DNA from: CAYUNN01 sp964607015
GTDB lineage: Bacteria > Patescibacteriota > Minisyncoccia > Minisyncoccales > JAGGXC01
Length of the DNA: 34,178 nucleotides
Direction of reading: 5' to 3'
NCBI GenBank assembly: GCA_964607015.1
Contig: CAZSHN010000007.1
Coordinates: 1-34,178, forward strand
Shown: positions 7,597 to 14,479 of the stretch, piece by piece
How the letters are laid out: each line of letters begins with the position of its first letter
How positions within the stretch are numbered: position 1 is the first letter of the stretch
Position numbers and translations under genes: made by a program
Notes under the pieces: generated by a model
Databases searched by the model: none
The model's input: the letters and a program-made list of their open reading frames with translations, nothing else
What the model was told of the DNA's origin: nothing

Positions 7597-7929
7597 TTAT
7601 CTCTTAAATAAGAAATCTTTCTTTTGCTCTAGAAACCTTTTTCGTGTTTCTATTTTTTTTCTTTCTTGCGTACTTTTCGCTTTAATCTTTGCTCGATTTA
7701 AATCTTTTATAGCATCCTTGTATTCAGACTTAGTAATATGACTACCGTATTTCTTTCCAAAAATATCTTTCTCTAATTTAACCCTCTCTTTTTCATTAAA
7801 CCTTCTGTTGCTAGTAGTCCAGCTACTACCACTAGAAACATGTGAAGGGGCCTTTCTCAATCTGCTTTTCAACTCCCTTCGAGATAGCAAACTTCGAGAT
7901 TTTGGTGCTTCTTTTTTAGGATTACTCAT
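7597..7929 (-). CDS. Small basic hypothetical protein
   Basis: These 110 residues are rich in Lys and Arg, with no signal peptide and no motif I recognise. The N-terminal half is Ser/Arg-rich and probably disordered (KSRSLLSRRELKSRL). The C-terminal half is probably helical (about 65-105, AIKDLNRAKIKAKSTQERKK). It starts 3 nt after the stop of the DUF2330 gene and ends just before a terminator shared with the convergent RtcA-like gene, so it is probably the last gene of a two-gene operon. Nucleic-acid binding is possible from composition but unproven. Confidence 0.65.
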   Translation of the reverse strand: MSNPKKEAPKSRSLLSRRELKSRLRKAPSHVSSGSSWTTSNRRFNEKERVKLEKDIFGKKYGSHITKSEYKDAIKDLNRAKIKAKSTQERKKIETRKRFLEQKKDFLFKR

Positions 7930-7932
7930 AAA

Positions 7933-9495
7933 TTATTTTATTTTATTTAAGTAATTTCTTGTTGATGCTCCGATAAAACCAGTCGGCCTTGTTAGTCCTA
8001 AAGGTTCAAGTATTTCTGAAGCATGCTTTTCTTGAAACCTTTCTGTTGCTCTTTGAGTTATAGGACCAAAATAACCTGTCGCTCCAACGCCTGCTTCCCA
8101 AACACCTTCTTTTATTAATAATTCCTGAAATTTTTTAACGTCTTCTCCTTGAATTCCCAGATAAAGATTTCTTGAAAAACTAACATCTTCCGTAGATTCT
8201 TTGTTGAGAGAAAGAGAAAGGGTGTTTCGGAGAATAACTCTAGTTTTAGACCCAAAATAACCTGTTCCTTTTTCTAGTCCGTAAGGTTTTAATATCTTAG
8301 GAGCATTTATCTCTTGAAGCTTAGCCACAGCATTCGCAGTTACCGGACCATAATAACCTGTTGCTCCAACGTCAGAACTCCAAAACCCTTCGTTAATCAG
8401 AATTTTCTGAAGAGCTTTAACATCTTCTCCTTGACTTCCTATTCTTAAATCTCTCTGCCAAAGATCAGAATAAAATATTAGATCCTTATCAAAGTCTTTA
8501 AGAGGACCATAATAATCAAAATTAGTTACTATTGCCCCTTCTTCGAAAAGACTGGCAACATCCTCACTTACTTCTTCTAATTCTTCCTGGTCAAATTCCA
8601 CTGAGTAACTAAAATTCCCACGCCAATAAGGATGCCAATAAGTTGTATCTTTTATTTCTTCTTCCGTAACAAAGAAAACTTTTATCTGAGCCCTACTTTC
8701 AGCAATTCCTGAGATTCCTGAAACTAAAACAGGGTAATACAAATAGTCTGATTCAAACCTATAGACTAAAGGATTAATACTTTCTTCTCCTTCGTTAGTA
8801 TTAATTACATCAAAGACAAAATAGTTAATACCTCTTTTTAAATAATTCTCGACTCCCTTTCTGAAGTTATTAGATATTCTATGAATGTTAATCTCTCCTC
8901 CAACACAACGACGATTACAGTTACCAGAGCCACACTCAGTTATCTTATTACACTCAGAAGGACAATTGTTGTAACTATAATCGCTACAAATTATCCTTTC
9001 CTTTATTGAAAGATCTTTTTCTTCTGCAAAATCTTCAATCCATTCAATAAAATCATCTAAATCATTAACTTTGACTATGGTCAAATCGTGAGCACCCACC
9101 TGCTCATGGAAGGTAATTTCCACTCCAGGCACACCTTCATCTGCTGAATCTCCTTCGTTGAACCCTAAATGATGCTTACTTCGTTCTTCTCTTATCTTTT
9201 CATTAAATATTTCAGTAATTTTCTCAAAAGAATCAAACGATCCTTCTTTAACTTCTGATGGATTTGAAGGAAGGGGAACTATTCTCAAAGCAGTTCCTTC
9301 AAAATCACTTTCAATGTCATTTGAAAGAATAATGATTTCTTCTTCTCCGTCCCAGGCAACAATAGCATTTTGTGCTAACTGGTTAAGACTAATTTCTCTT
9401 GGCCAAACAACCATCCCTCCGTCAGCAAAAACTAAACAGGGAACGATAAATGACAAGAAAATTATACTTATTAATAAATTAATTTTATTTTTCAT
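7933..9495 (-). CDS. Secreted DUF2330-like protein with two peptidoglycan-binding domains
   Basis: The 520 residues begin with a Sec signal peptide (about 1-24, cleavage after VFA). An N-terminal DUF2330-like region follows (DGGMVVWPREISLNQ, AIVAWDGEEEIIILS, then RIVPLPSNPSEV). A cysteine-rich insert lies near residues 170-200 (CPSEC, CGSGNCNRRC), probably disulfide-bonded outside the cell. Two similar C-terminal repeats (about 350-430 and 440-520) match the PG_binding_1 fold: GSQGEDVKALQKILINEGFW with YGPVTANAVAKLQ, and GIQGEDVKKFQELLIKEGVW with FGPITQRATERFQ. The protein is probably anchored to the cell wall. Its role is unknown. One isolated copy of the TGACTATGGTCA palindrome lies inside the gene. 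Confidence 0.85.
   Translation of the reverse strand: MKNKINLLISIIFLSFIVPCLVFADGGMVVWPREISLNQLAQNAIVAWDGEEEIIILSNDIESDFEGTALRIVPLPSNPSEVKEGSFDSFEKITEIFNEKIREERSKHHLGFNEGDSADEGVPGVEITFHEQVGAHDLTIVKVNDLDDFIEWIEDFAEEKDLSIKERIICSDYSYNNCPSECNKITECGSGNCNRRCVGGEINIHRISNNFRKGVENYLKRGINYFVFDVINTNEGEESINPLVYRFESDYLYYPVLVSGISGIAESRAQIKVFFVTEEEIKDTTYWHPYWRGNFSYSVEFDQEELEEVSEDVASLFEEGAIVTNFDYYGPLKDFDKDLIFYSDLWQRDLRIGSQGEDVKALQKILINEGFWSSDVGATGYYGPVTANAVAKLQEINAPKILKPYGLEKGTGYFGSKTRVILRNTLSLSLNKESTEDVSFSRNLYLGIQGEDVKKFQELLIKEGVWEAGVGATGYFGPITQRATERFQEKHASEILEPLGLTRPTGFIGASTRNYLNKIK
9072..9083. repeat. Isolated copy of the TGACTATGGTCA palindrome
   Basis: The same 12-bp unit that forms the array at 4024-4370 occurs once here, extended to TTGACTATGGTCAA. 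It encodes part of LTIVK on the minus strand, in a different frame from the array. Confidence 0.7.
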
Positions 9496-9586
9496 GTTTT
9501 TAATTTTTAGAATAAAGGACCTTTAATAAAATTTTAGCATTTAAAACAATGTAAACCAATATAACACCCCTCTTTATAATAAATAT

Positions 9587-10834
9587 TTAAAACAAAGTCT
9601 CTTGCTTTAATAGGTTTTTATTTTCTTCTTTTGAAAATATTTTAACTTTTCCGAAAACGCCATCGTAGCCGGGAACTATATTAACCTTTCCTTCTCTTGC
9701 TCTAATAATTCCTTCAGCTATCTCAGAAGAAACAATTCCTTCTAAATCTTTTTTCTCGGCATTTAATAATATTTCAAACTCACTTCCGACACTTTTTATT
9801 AATTTAAAATATTCATTTTCAACTCTTTTTGTTTTAACTCCTACACTCAAAGCTTCTGAAATTATTTCCTCTAAAGGAATTAACTTCTTGAAAGGAATTG
9901 CATTAGAAGGAACATTTCCTTCTTTTCTATCAGCTAATTTTTCAACCCTGTTGAGAACTCCTACCGTTAAAGGTTTTCCGCAAACAGGGCAAAGATTATT
10001 ATATTTTTCAGACTCTTTAGGAGAAAGAGAAATACCGCATTTCCGATGACCATCATAATGATACTTACCTTCTTGAGGATAAAATTCTACAGTATAGAGA
10101 AATTTATTTGGATCTTTTGATTCTATCGCATTCCTTATACTTGAATAACTTAACTCTGTATCAAAAACATTTACTTCTCTTCCTATTTTAGAAGGACTAT
10201 GAGCATCGCTATTAGAAATTAGAGTAATTCTATCTAAAGAAGAGATTCTCCAATTCATAGGAGGATCAGAAGAAAGACCTGTTTCGATTGAAAAAATATA
10301 TTTTGAATAATCTCCAAAACACTCTTCTAAAGAATCGAATCCGGACTTAGAACCAAAAACTCCAAACCAAGGGGTCCAAGCATGACAACAAGTTAAAAAA
10401 CACTTAGGAGAAATATCTAAAATAATTTTTAATAAATCCTTAGAACTTAATTTTAACATTGGCCTCCCGTCAACTTTCAAATCTCCTATCTTCTTTAATT
10501 GATTATTTATTTTCTCTGCTATCTCAAGAGTAGGGGAGAATATTAAATTATGTACTTTTCTTACTTTTCCTTTTTCAATATAAATATTCGCAATCTCTGC
10601 TGTTAAGATAAACCTTGTTTCAGAATTAGAATTTCTTAATCTGAAAAGACCTTCTTCTTCTGGTTTCAATTTTTCTTTCAACTCGTTGAACCATTTTGGA
10701 TGAGTAAAATCTCCTGTTCCAAGAACATCAACCCCTTTAACCTCTGCCCATTTATTAAGATTTTCTAAGTTTGATTTCGGAGAAGTAGCTCTGGAATATT
10801 TTGAATGAATGTGAAAGTCAGCAATAAACTTCAT
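9587..10834 (-). CDS. Endonuclease Q-like PHP-domain DNA repair nuclease
   Basis: The 415 residues open with the PHP motif DFHIHSKYSRATS, followed by GTGDFTHP, TAEIANIY, KVHNLIF, CCHAWTPWFG, ISNSDAHSP and IGREVNVF. A Cys cluster (KCGISL, then CPVCGKPL) forms a probable zinc site near residue 270-290, followed by a helical C-terminal region with helix-hairpin-helix character (IVSSEIAEGIIRAREG). This order matches EndoQ, known from Thermococcales and some bacteria, which cuts 5' of deaminated bases and abasic sites. The protein ends in QETLF, which fits the bacterial clamp-binding pentapeptide. Older annotations may call such proteins helicases or PHP proteins. It follows the MgtC gene but is separated by a terminator. 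Confidence 0.85.
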   Translation of the reverse strand: MKFIADFHIHSKYSRATSPKSNLENLNKWAEVKGVDVLGTGDFTHPKWFNELKEKLKPEEEGLFRLRNSNSETRFILTAEIANIYIEKGKVRKVHNLIFSPTLEIAEKINNQLKKIGDLKVDGRPMLKLSSKDLLKIILDISPKCFLTCCHAWTPWFGVFGSKSGFDSLEECFGDYSKYIFSIETGLSSDPPMNWRISSLDRITLISNSDAHSPSKIGREVNVFDTELSYSSIRNAIESKDPNKFLYTVEFYPQEGKYHYDGHRKCGISLSPKESEKYNNLCPVCGKPLTVGVLNRVEKLADRKEGNVPSNAIPFKKLIPLEEIISEALSVGVKTKRVENEYFKLIKSVGSEFEILLNAEKKDLEGIVSSEIAEGIIRAREGKVNIVPGYDGVFGKVKIFSKEENKNLLKQETLF

Positions 10835-10850
10835 AATATTTTAACTTAAT

Positions 10851-10876
10851 AAAAAAGGCAGAGAGCTGCCCTTTTT
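10851..10876 (-). terminator. Terminator after the mgtC-like gene
   Basis: GGCAG (10857-10861) and CTGCC (10866-10870) form the stem with loop AGAG. A-rich and T-rich flanks on the two sides extend it and make it usable in both directions. Both neighbouring genes are on the minus strand. Confidence 0.75.
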
Positions 10877-10900
10877 AAAAAACAATTTAAACAATATTTT

Positions 10901-11365
10901 TTAAATCTCTTCTTTCCTTTTTTTCTTGTAGTGGTCAAACACCTTTCTTTCTAAAATTGCAAACCCAGACAAAACAACTATTGCCAACAAGGTAGTAGCG
11001 ACAGCTAAAAAATAAAGTTTAATTCCAATCGCCATGCCGGTTGCAGCCACAATCCATAACCCAGCTGCTGTAGTTAGCCCTTCAACATTGGCAGATTTTT
11101 TAAATATAACTCCACCTCCAATAAAACCAATTGCCACTGTTACCGCTTGTACGATTCTTACAGGATCAAAACTAAGATTAGGATTAGAAATAAAGTAATT
11201 TATAAATTCAAGGCCAACTAAAGTAAAAACACAAGAACCCAAGCAAACTAAGCTATAAGTTTGAAGACCTGCTTTTTTACCCTTCCATTCTCTGTCCATT
11301 CCAATAAAAGCTCCTAGAAAAAGAGATAATAATAGTTGTAAAACAATCTGAAATTGTAAAATCAT
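10901..11365 (-). CDS. MgtC/SapB family membrane protein
   Basis: The 154 residues have about five membrane segments and the MgtC family blocks LLLSLFLGAFIGMDREWKGKKAGLQTY, LVCLGSCVFTLVG, AVTVAIGFIGGGVIF and VEGLTTAAGLWIVAATGMAIG (cited here in pieces). Family members are inner-membrane proteins linked to Mg2+ limitation, and in pathogens to inhibition of F-type ATPase; a bare MgtC domain without the C-terminal ACT-like part is common. The start is 8 nt after the EF-like gene, so the two are probably co-transcribed. Confidence 0.9.
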   Translation of the reverse strand: MILQFQIVLQLLLSLFLGAFIGMDREWKGKKAGLQTYSLVCLGSCVFTLVGLEFINYFISNPNLSFDPVRIVQAVTVAIGFIGGGVIFKKSANVEGLTTAAGLWIVAATGMAIGIKLYFLAVATTLLAIVVLSGFAILERKVFDHYKKKRKEEI

Positions 11366-11373
11366 TTTATTTG

Positions 11374-11643
11374 TTAAACTTTATAAACCTTGTATCCTTC
11401 TCTGACTTTTTTATTTAATTTCAACCCTACTTCTTTTCTTGCTTTTGCTTTTTTAATCTTTTCATGATCAACTTCCATTGATTTTACCTTCTGTTTAAAA
11501 TCAGTATCTTCTCCGCCAACCACTCTAATAGCATCTCCCACACTAAGTGGTTTTTTAAGTTTAATAACAGCCACTTTAATATCTCCAAAATAATGAGTAA
11601 TCTCTCCGATTAATATTTCTTTCTTGGAAGATTTTTTAGGCAT
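11374..11643 (-). CDS. Small translation elongation factor-like (EF-Tu domain 2-like) protein
   Basis: These 89 residues form a probable small beta-barrel: IGEITHYFGDIKVAVIKLKK, PLSVGDAIRVVGG, then FKQKVKSMEVDHEKI and EVGLKLNKKVREGYKVYKV. The pattern (an entry strand, GD turn, a second module ending in a ligand-like GLKL loop) resembles domain 2 of translational GTPases. Similar stand-alone proteins in archaea and CPR bacteria carry this name. There is no GTPase domain, and the function is unknown. A possible promoter at 11797-11825 would give a leader of about 150 nt. Confidence 0.75.
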   Translation of the reverse strand: MPKKSSKKEILIGEITHYFGDIKVAVIKLKKPLSVGDAIRVVGGEDTDFKQKVKSMEVDHEKIKKAKARKEVGLKLNKKVREGYKVYKV

Positions 11644-11796
11644 AAAATATTTAAATTAAATAGATTAACGACCTTTATCTTTTTTTTAATTAATCTTTTG
11701 TTTCGTCCGCTGTTTTTCTCCTAGTTTTTCAATATTTTTGCAATAATAACTTGTTATGAAAACACCGGAAACAGTAATTTTATAACTTATATAAAT

Positions 11797-11825
11797 ATTA
11801 TATCTCAATTAATTAATACTTTAAA
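11797..11825 (-). promoter_or_regulatory. Possible promoter upstream of the EF-like gene
   Basis: On the minus strand TTTAAA (11820-11825), a 17-bp spacer and TATAAT (11797-11802) lie just downstream of the tRNA. If used, the leader to the ATG at 11643 is about 150 nt. The interval 11644-11831 shows no ORF and no clear terminator for the tRNA. Confidence 0.35.
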
Positions 11826-11831
11826 GAATTG

Positions 11832-11903
11832 TGCCCTTAAGAGGATTTGAACCTCTATCTTAAGCTCCGGAGGCTCATGTTCTATCCGTTAAACTATAAG
11901 GGC
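11832..11903 (-). tRNA. tRNA-Arg (anticodon CCG)
   Basis: The 72-nt minus-strand sequence folds as a cloverleaf. The acceptor stem is GCCCTTA with TAAGGGC, the D stem GTTT with GAAC, the anticodon stem TGAGC with GCTTA around loop CTCCGGA, and the T arm AGAGG-TTCAAAT-CCTCT, with discriminator A. The anticodon CCG reads the Arg codon CGG. CCA is not encoded. It begins 4 nt after the stop codon of the Trm9-like gene and is probably cut from that transcript, since no separate promoter is evident. Confidence 0.95.
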
Positions 11904-11907
11904 AATT

Positions 11908-12618
11908 TTAGATCTTTTCTGCGACCAGATAGATGTTAGCCTTTCTTGTTTTGCCTCTAGCCAAAAATCCTGAATCTTTAATTCTAAACCCTACCTCTTT
12001 AAATAACTCTTCTAGTTCCGGTTTAGAAAAACAATGAACATATCTTCTGGCTAACACTTTTCCTTCTGGGTTTTTCCAAGGACAAAAAACATCTCCTGGT
12101 CCAAGTTCGGACTTCCCAAAAAGTCTTAAGATAGTATACTTTATTAAAGACCACCTATTTATTTGGGCCAAATTCCATACAGTTAAGATTACTTTTCCTT
12201 TTGGTTTTAAAACTCTTTTGATTTCCTTTACAAAATCAGAACGAAAATCAGAAGAAGGAATGTGGTGTAAAACAGCAATACTATAAACTTTATCGAAGGT
12301 ATTTTCAGAAAAAGGAAGGTCTAAAGCTTCTACTACTTCGAACCTAGGATCTCCTTCTTGATTTTTCTCCCTTGCGATCTCTATCATTTTTTCAGAGCTG
12401 TCTACTCCAAAATATTTAATATTTCTTTTTCTTAGAAAAGAATAGAGGCGCCCGTTTCCACAACCCAGATCTAAAACTTTATCTCCTGGTTTAACATATT
12501 CTGTTAAGGGAACTAATTCTTTCCATAAAAAAGACCTTGTACTTGAAAAGTACTCAGCAATTCGGTTATAATCCTGACGTGTCTTAACTAATAAATATTC
12601 AGCGTATTTTTTATCCAT
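11908..12618 (-). CDS. Trm9/ALKBH8-like tRNA wobble-uridine methyltransferase
   Basis: The 236 residues form a class I SAM methyltransferase with the Trm9-type order: YNRIAEYFSSTRSFLW near the N-terminus (17-32), motif I VLDLGCGNGRLY (48-59), GVDSSEKMIEIA, EALDLPFSENTFD, SIAVLHHIPS (113-122), EIKRVLKPKGKVILTVWN, FCPWKN (178-183) and YVHCFSKPELEELFKEVGF (193-211). Eukaryotic Trm9 methylates the carboxymethyl group that Elp3-dependent chemistry places on U34, giving mcm5U. Placement head-to-head with elp3 supports the same pathway here. A generic methyltransferase remains possible. I start at MDKKYAEY, whose ATG overlaps the elp3 ATG; the 39 in-frame codons upstream are antisense to elp3. No Trm112-like partner is in the window. 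Confidence 0.8.
   Translation of the reverse strand: MDKKYAEYLLVKTRQDYNRIAEYFSSTRSFLWKELVPLTEYVKPGDKVLDLGCGNGRLYSFLRKRNIKYFGVDSSEKMIEIAREKNQEGDPRFEVVEALDLPFSENTFDKVYSIAVLHHIPSSDFRSDFVKEIKRVLKPKGKVILTVWNLAQINRWSLIKYTILRLFGKSELGPGDVFCPWKNPEGKVLARRYVHCFSKPELEELFKEVGFRIKDSGFLARGKTRKANIYLVAEKI
12543..12572 (+). promoter_or_regulatory. Promoter of elp3, inside the Trm9-like gene
   Basis: TTGAAA (12543-12548), an 18-bp spacer and TATAAT (12567-12572) read toward elp3. The start would fall near 12579, leaving a leader of about 38 nt that is antisense to the 5' coding part of the methyltransferase gene. Confidence 0.6.
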
Positions 12619-14206
12619 GAATATTAACGAAACAATTGTTAAAAAAATAATAAAAGAGGAAATTGAAGACAAGGAAGGTCTAGCAAAACTTAAGAGAAAA
12701 ATGGCAAAAAAGTTTGACGTTTCTTGTCCAAGCAATATTGAGCTTCTTCAAGTTTATCATAATCTATTGAAAGATAAAAGAATCGAAGAGAACGAAAAAC
12801 TAGAAAGATTATTGAGAAAAAGACCGGTTAGAAGTCTTTCTGGGGTTGCTGTTGTTTCTGTTTTTACAAACCCTTATCCCTGTCCAGGAAACTGTATTTT
12901 CTGTCCTTCAGAAGAAGGACTGCCAAAAAGTTATCTTAGGGGAGAGCCTGCTGCCGAGAGAGCGCTAAAATTAGATTTTGACCCTTTTCTTCAAGTTAAA
13001 AAGAGAATAGAGAGTCTTAAAAAACAAGGCCACCCAACAGATAAAATAGAAATAAGAATTATTGGTGCCACTTTTTCTTATTACCCAGAAGACTATAAGG
13101 TAAACTTTTTTACCAATCTTTTTGCAGCAGCTAACAAAAGAAAGTCAAAAAAGATGGCAGAAAATAATGATTTAGAATTAGAACAAAAACTCAACGAAAA
13201 AGCAGAAAATAGAATTGTTGGAATATCGGTAGAAACAAGACCAGACTTTATAAACGAAAAGGAAATAGTATTAATGAGAGAGCTCGGAGTTACCATGGTA
13301 GAACTAGGAGTTCAAACTGTTTTTGATGAAGTTCTTGAAAAATGCAAAAGAGGTCATTCAAAAAAAGCTTCTATCAGGGCTACTAAATTATTAAAAGATG
13401 CCGGATTAAAAGTTCTTTACCAGATGATGCCTAATCTTCCAGGGTCTGATCCTAAAAAAGACTTAAAAGTATTTCAGGAAATATTTAATAACCAAGATTA
13501 CAAACCAGACTGGCTTAAAATATATCCCTGTCTTGTTTGCAAAGGATCAGAATTGTACAAGATATGGAAAAGAGGTGAATTTACTCCTTATACAGATAAA
13601 GAATTAACGAAACTGTTAATTGAAATTAAAAAAATAATTCCTTACTGGGTAAGACTAGCAAGACTGTTCCGTGATATACCTTCTCAAAAAATTGAAGCCG
13701 GTTCAACAGTTTCAAATATAAGGGAATTAGCTCAAAAGATAATGAACGAAAAAGGATTGTCTTGTAAATGCATAAGATGCAGAGAAGTAAAAGAAAGCTA
13801 CGATCCAAAAGAAAAAATCCATCTTTTCAAAAAAGAATATCAAGCTTCAAACGGGAAAGAGATATTTCTTAGCTTTGAAAACAAAGAAAGAAACAAGCTT
13901 TTTGCTTTCTTGAGACTAAGAATTCCTTCTCAAGTCGAAAGTAAAAAGAAGCACTTTATTACCGTTCTTGAAAACTCAACTATAATAAGAGAACTACATA
14001 CCTATGGTCAGCAAGTTCCTTTAAAAGAAAAGGGGTCCGCCCCTCAACACAAAGGATTAGGAAAAAAGCTAATAAAGGAAGCGGAAAAAATTACCAAAGA
14101 ATTAGAAGTACCAAAGATCTCAATAATATCAGGGATAGGAGTTAGAGAGTATTATAGAAAACTCGGATACAAATTGAAGAAAGATTACATGGTAAAGAGA
14201 ATATAA
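12617..14206 (+). CDS. elp3: Elp3-type radical SAM tRNA U34 carboxymethyltransferase/acetyltransferase
   Basis: The 529 residues match stand-alone Elp3. After a basic N-terminal part, NPYPCPGNCIFCPSEEG supplies the Fe-S cysteines (C89, C93, C96), followed by YLRGEPAAERAL, RIIGATFSYYP, VGISVETRPDFI, VELGVQTVFD, RGHSKKASIRATKLLKDAG, YQMMPNLPGSDPKKD and LKIYPCLVCKGSELYK. A Cys-rich zinc linker (CKCIRCREV) precedes a GNAT domain with HTYGQQVPL, QHKGLGKKL and YYRKLGY. Elp3 uses acetyl-CoA and SAM radical chemistry to add a carboxymethyl group to wobble U34; bacterial and archaeal enzymes do so without the other Elongator subunits. The start codon shares CATG with the divergent Trm9-like gene. A strong terminator follows. 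Confidence 0.95.
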   Translation: MNINETIVKKIIKEEIEDKEGLAKLKRKMAKKFDVSCPSNIELLQVYHNLLKDKRIEENEKLERLLRKRPVRSLSGVAVVSVFTNPYPCPGNCIFCPSEEGLPKSYLRGEPAAERALKLDFDPFLQVKKRIESLKKQGHPTDKIEIRIIGATFSYYPEDYKVNFFTNLFAAANKRKSKKMAENNDLELEQKLNEKAENRIVGISVETRPDFINEKEIVLMRELGVTMVELGVQTVFDEVLEKCKRGHSKKASIRATKLLKDAGLKVLYQMMPNLPGSDPKKDLKVFQEIFNNQDYKPDWLKIYPCLVCKGSELYKIWKRGEFTPYTDKELTKLLIEIKKIIPYWVRLARLFRDIPSQKIEAGSTVSNIRELAQKIMNEKGLSCKCIRCREVKESYDPKEKIHLFKKEYQASNGKEIFLSFENKERNKLFAFLRLRIPSQVESKKKHFITVLENSTIIRELHTYGQQVPLKEKGSAPQHKGLGKKLIKEAEKITKELEVPKISIISGIGVREYYRKLGYKLKKDYMVKRI

Positions 14207-14208
14207 AA

Positions 14209-14240
14209 AGTCGTCTTTTTTTAAAGACGACTCTCTTTTT
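14209..14240 (+). terminator. Rho-independent terminator after elp3 (bidirectional)
   Basis: AGTCGTCTTT (14209-14218) and AAAGACGACT (14223-14232) make a 10-bp stem with loop TTTT, followed by CTCTTTTT. On the minus strand the same stem is followed by TTTTTAT, so it can also end transcripts coming from 14450. Confidence 0.9.
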
Positions 14241-14446
14241 GAAGGTATCGGTTGTCAGAGCAAATATTTAAAAATGGGGGAGGATCATAATATCTCATAT
14301 AAATAAAAGGAGGCAGATTTATACAAGACTTCAAGGAGGAAAGTCTCAAGATCAAGGAAGGCAACAAACCTACGGAATAAACGTAACAGTTAAAGGAGGA
14401 AAAATTAAAAACACTCTGACAAATCCCGCCTTTTCAAAGAACTTTA
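14233..14446 (-). ncRNA. Candidate small RNA (or dead-gene remnant) between elp3 and the presenilin-like gene
   Basis: No ordinary gene fills this stretch. On the minus strand TTGACA (14474-14479), a 16-bp spacer and TAAAAT (14452-14457) form a good promoter, and the bidirectional terminator at 14209-14232 would end a transcript of about 240 nt. TTGTCAGAG (14252-14260) and CTCTGACAA (14414-14422) can pair to close a large domain. Inside it the minus strand has four CCTCC motifs (plus-strand GGAGG at about 14278, 14309, 14335 and 14396), one in the loop of a hairpin with stem AGACTT/AAGTCT. Alternatively, the plus strand is open from 14272 to a stop at 14494-14496 with coding-like codons (QTYGINVTVKGGKI) but no start codon, so a gene remnant is possible. 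Confidence 0.35.
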
Positions 14447-14451
14447 TAACT

Positions 14452-14479
14452 ATTTTATCACCCTCAAAAACCCTGTCAA
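14452..14479 (-). promoter_or_regulatory. Near-consensus promoter downstream of the presenilin-like gene
   Basis: TTGACA and TAAAAT are separated by 16 bp on the minus strand, starting directly after the stop codon of the gene at 14480. No ORF follows it, which is why a small RNA is suggested. Confidence 0.45.

Noticed and set aside
12619..12735. Longer methyltransferase with 39 extra residues
   Set aside because: The extension is antisense to the elp3 N-terminus and hydrophobic by chance; the Trm9-like N-terminus fits MDKKYAEY.
14326..14400. RNase P RNA because of GGAGGAAAGTC
   Set aside because: Only this short stretch resembles the conserved P4 strand; the matching 3' strand and the other conserved blocks are missing, and the segment is too short.
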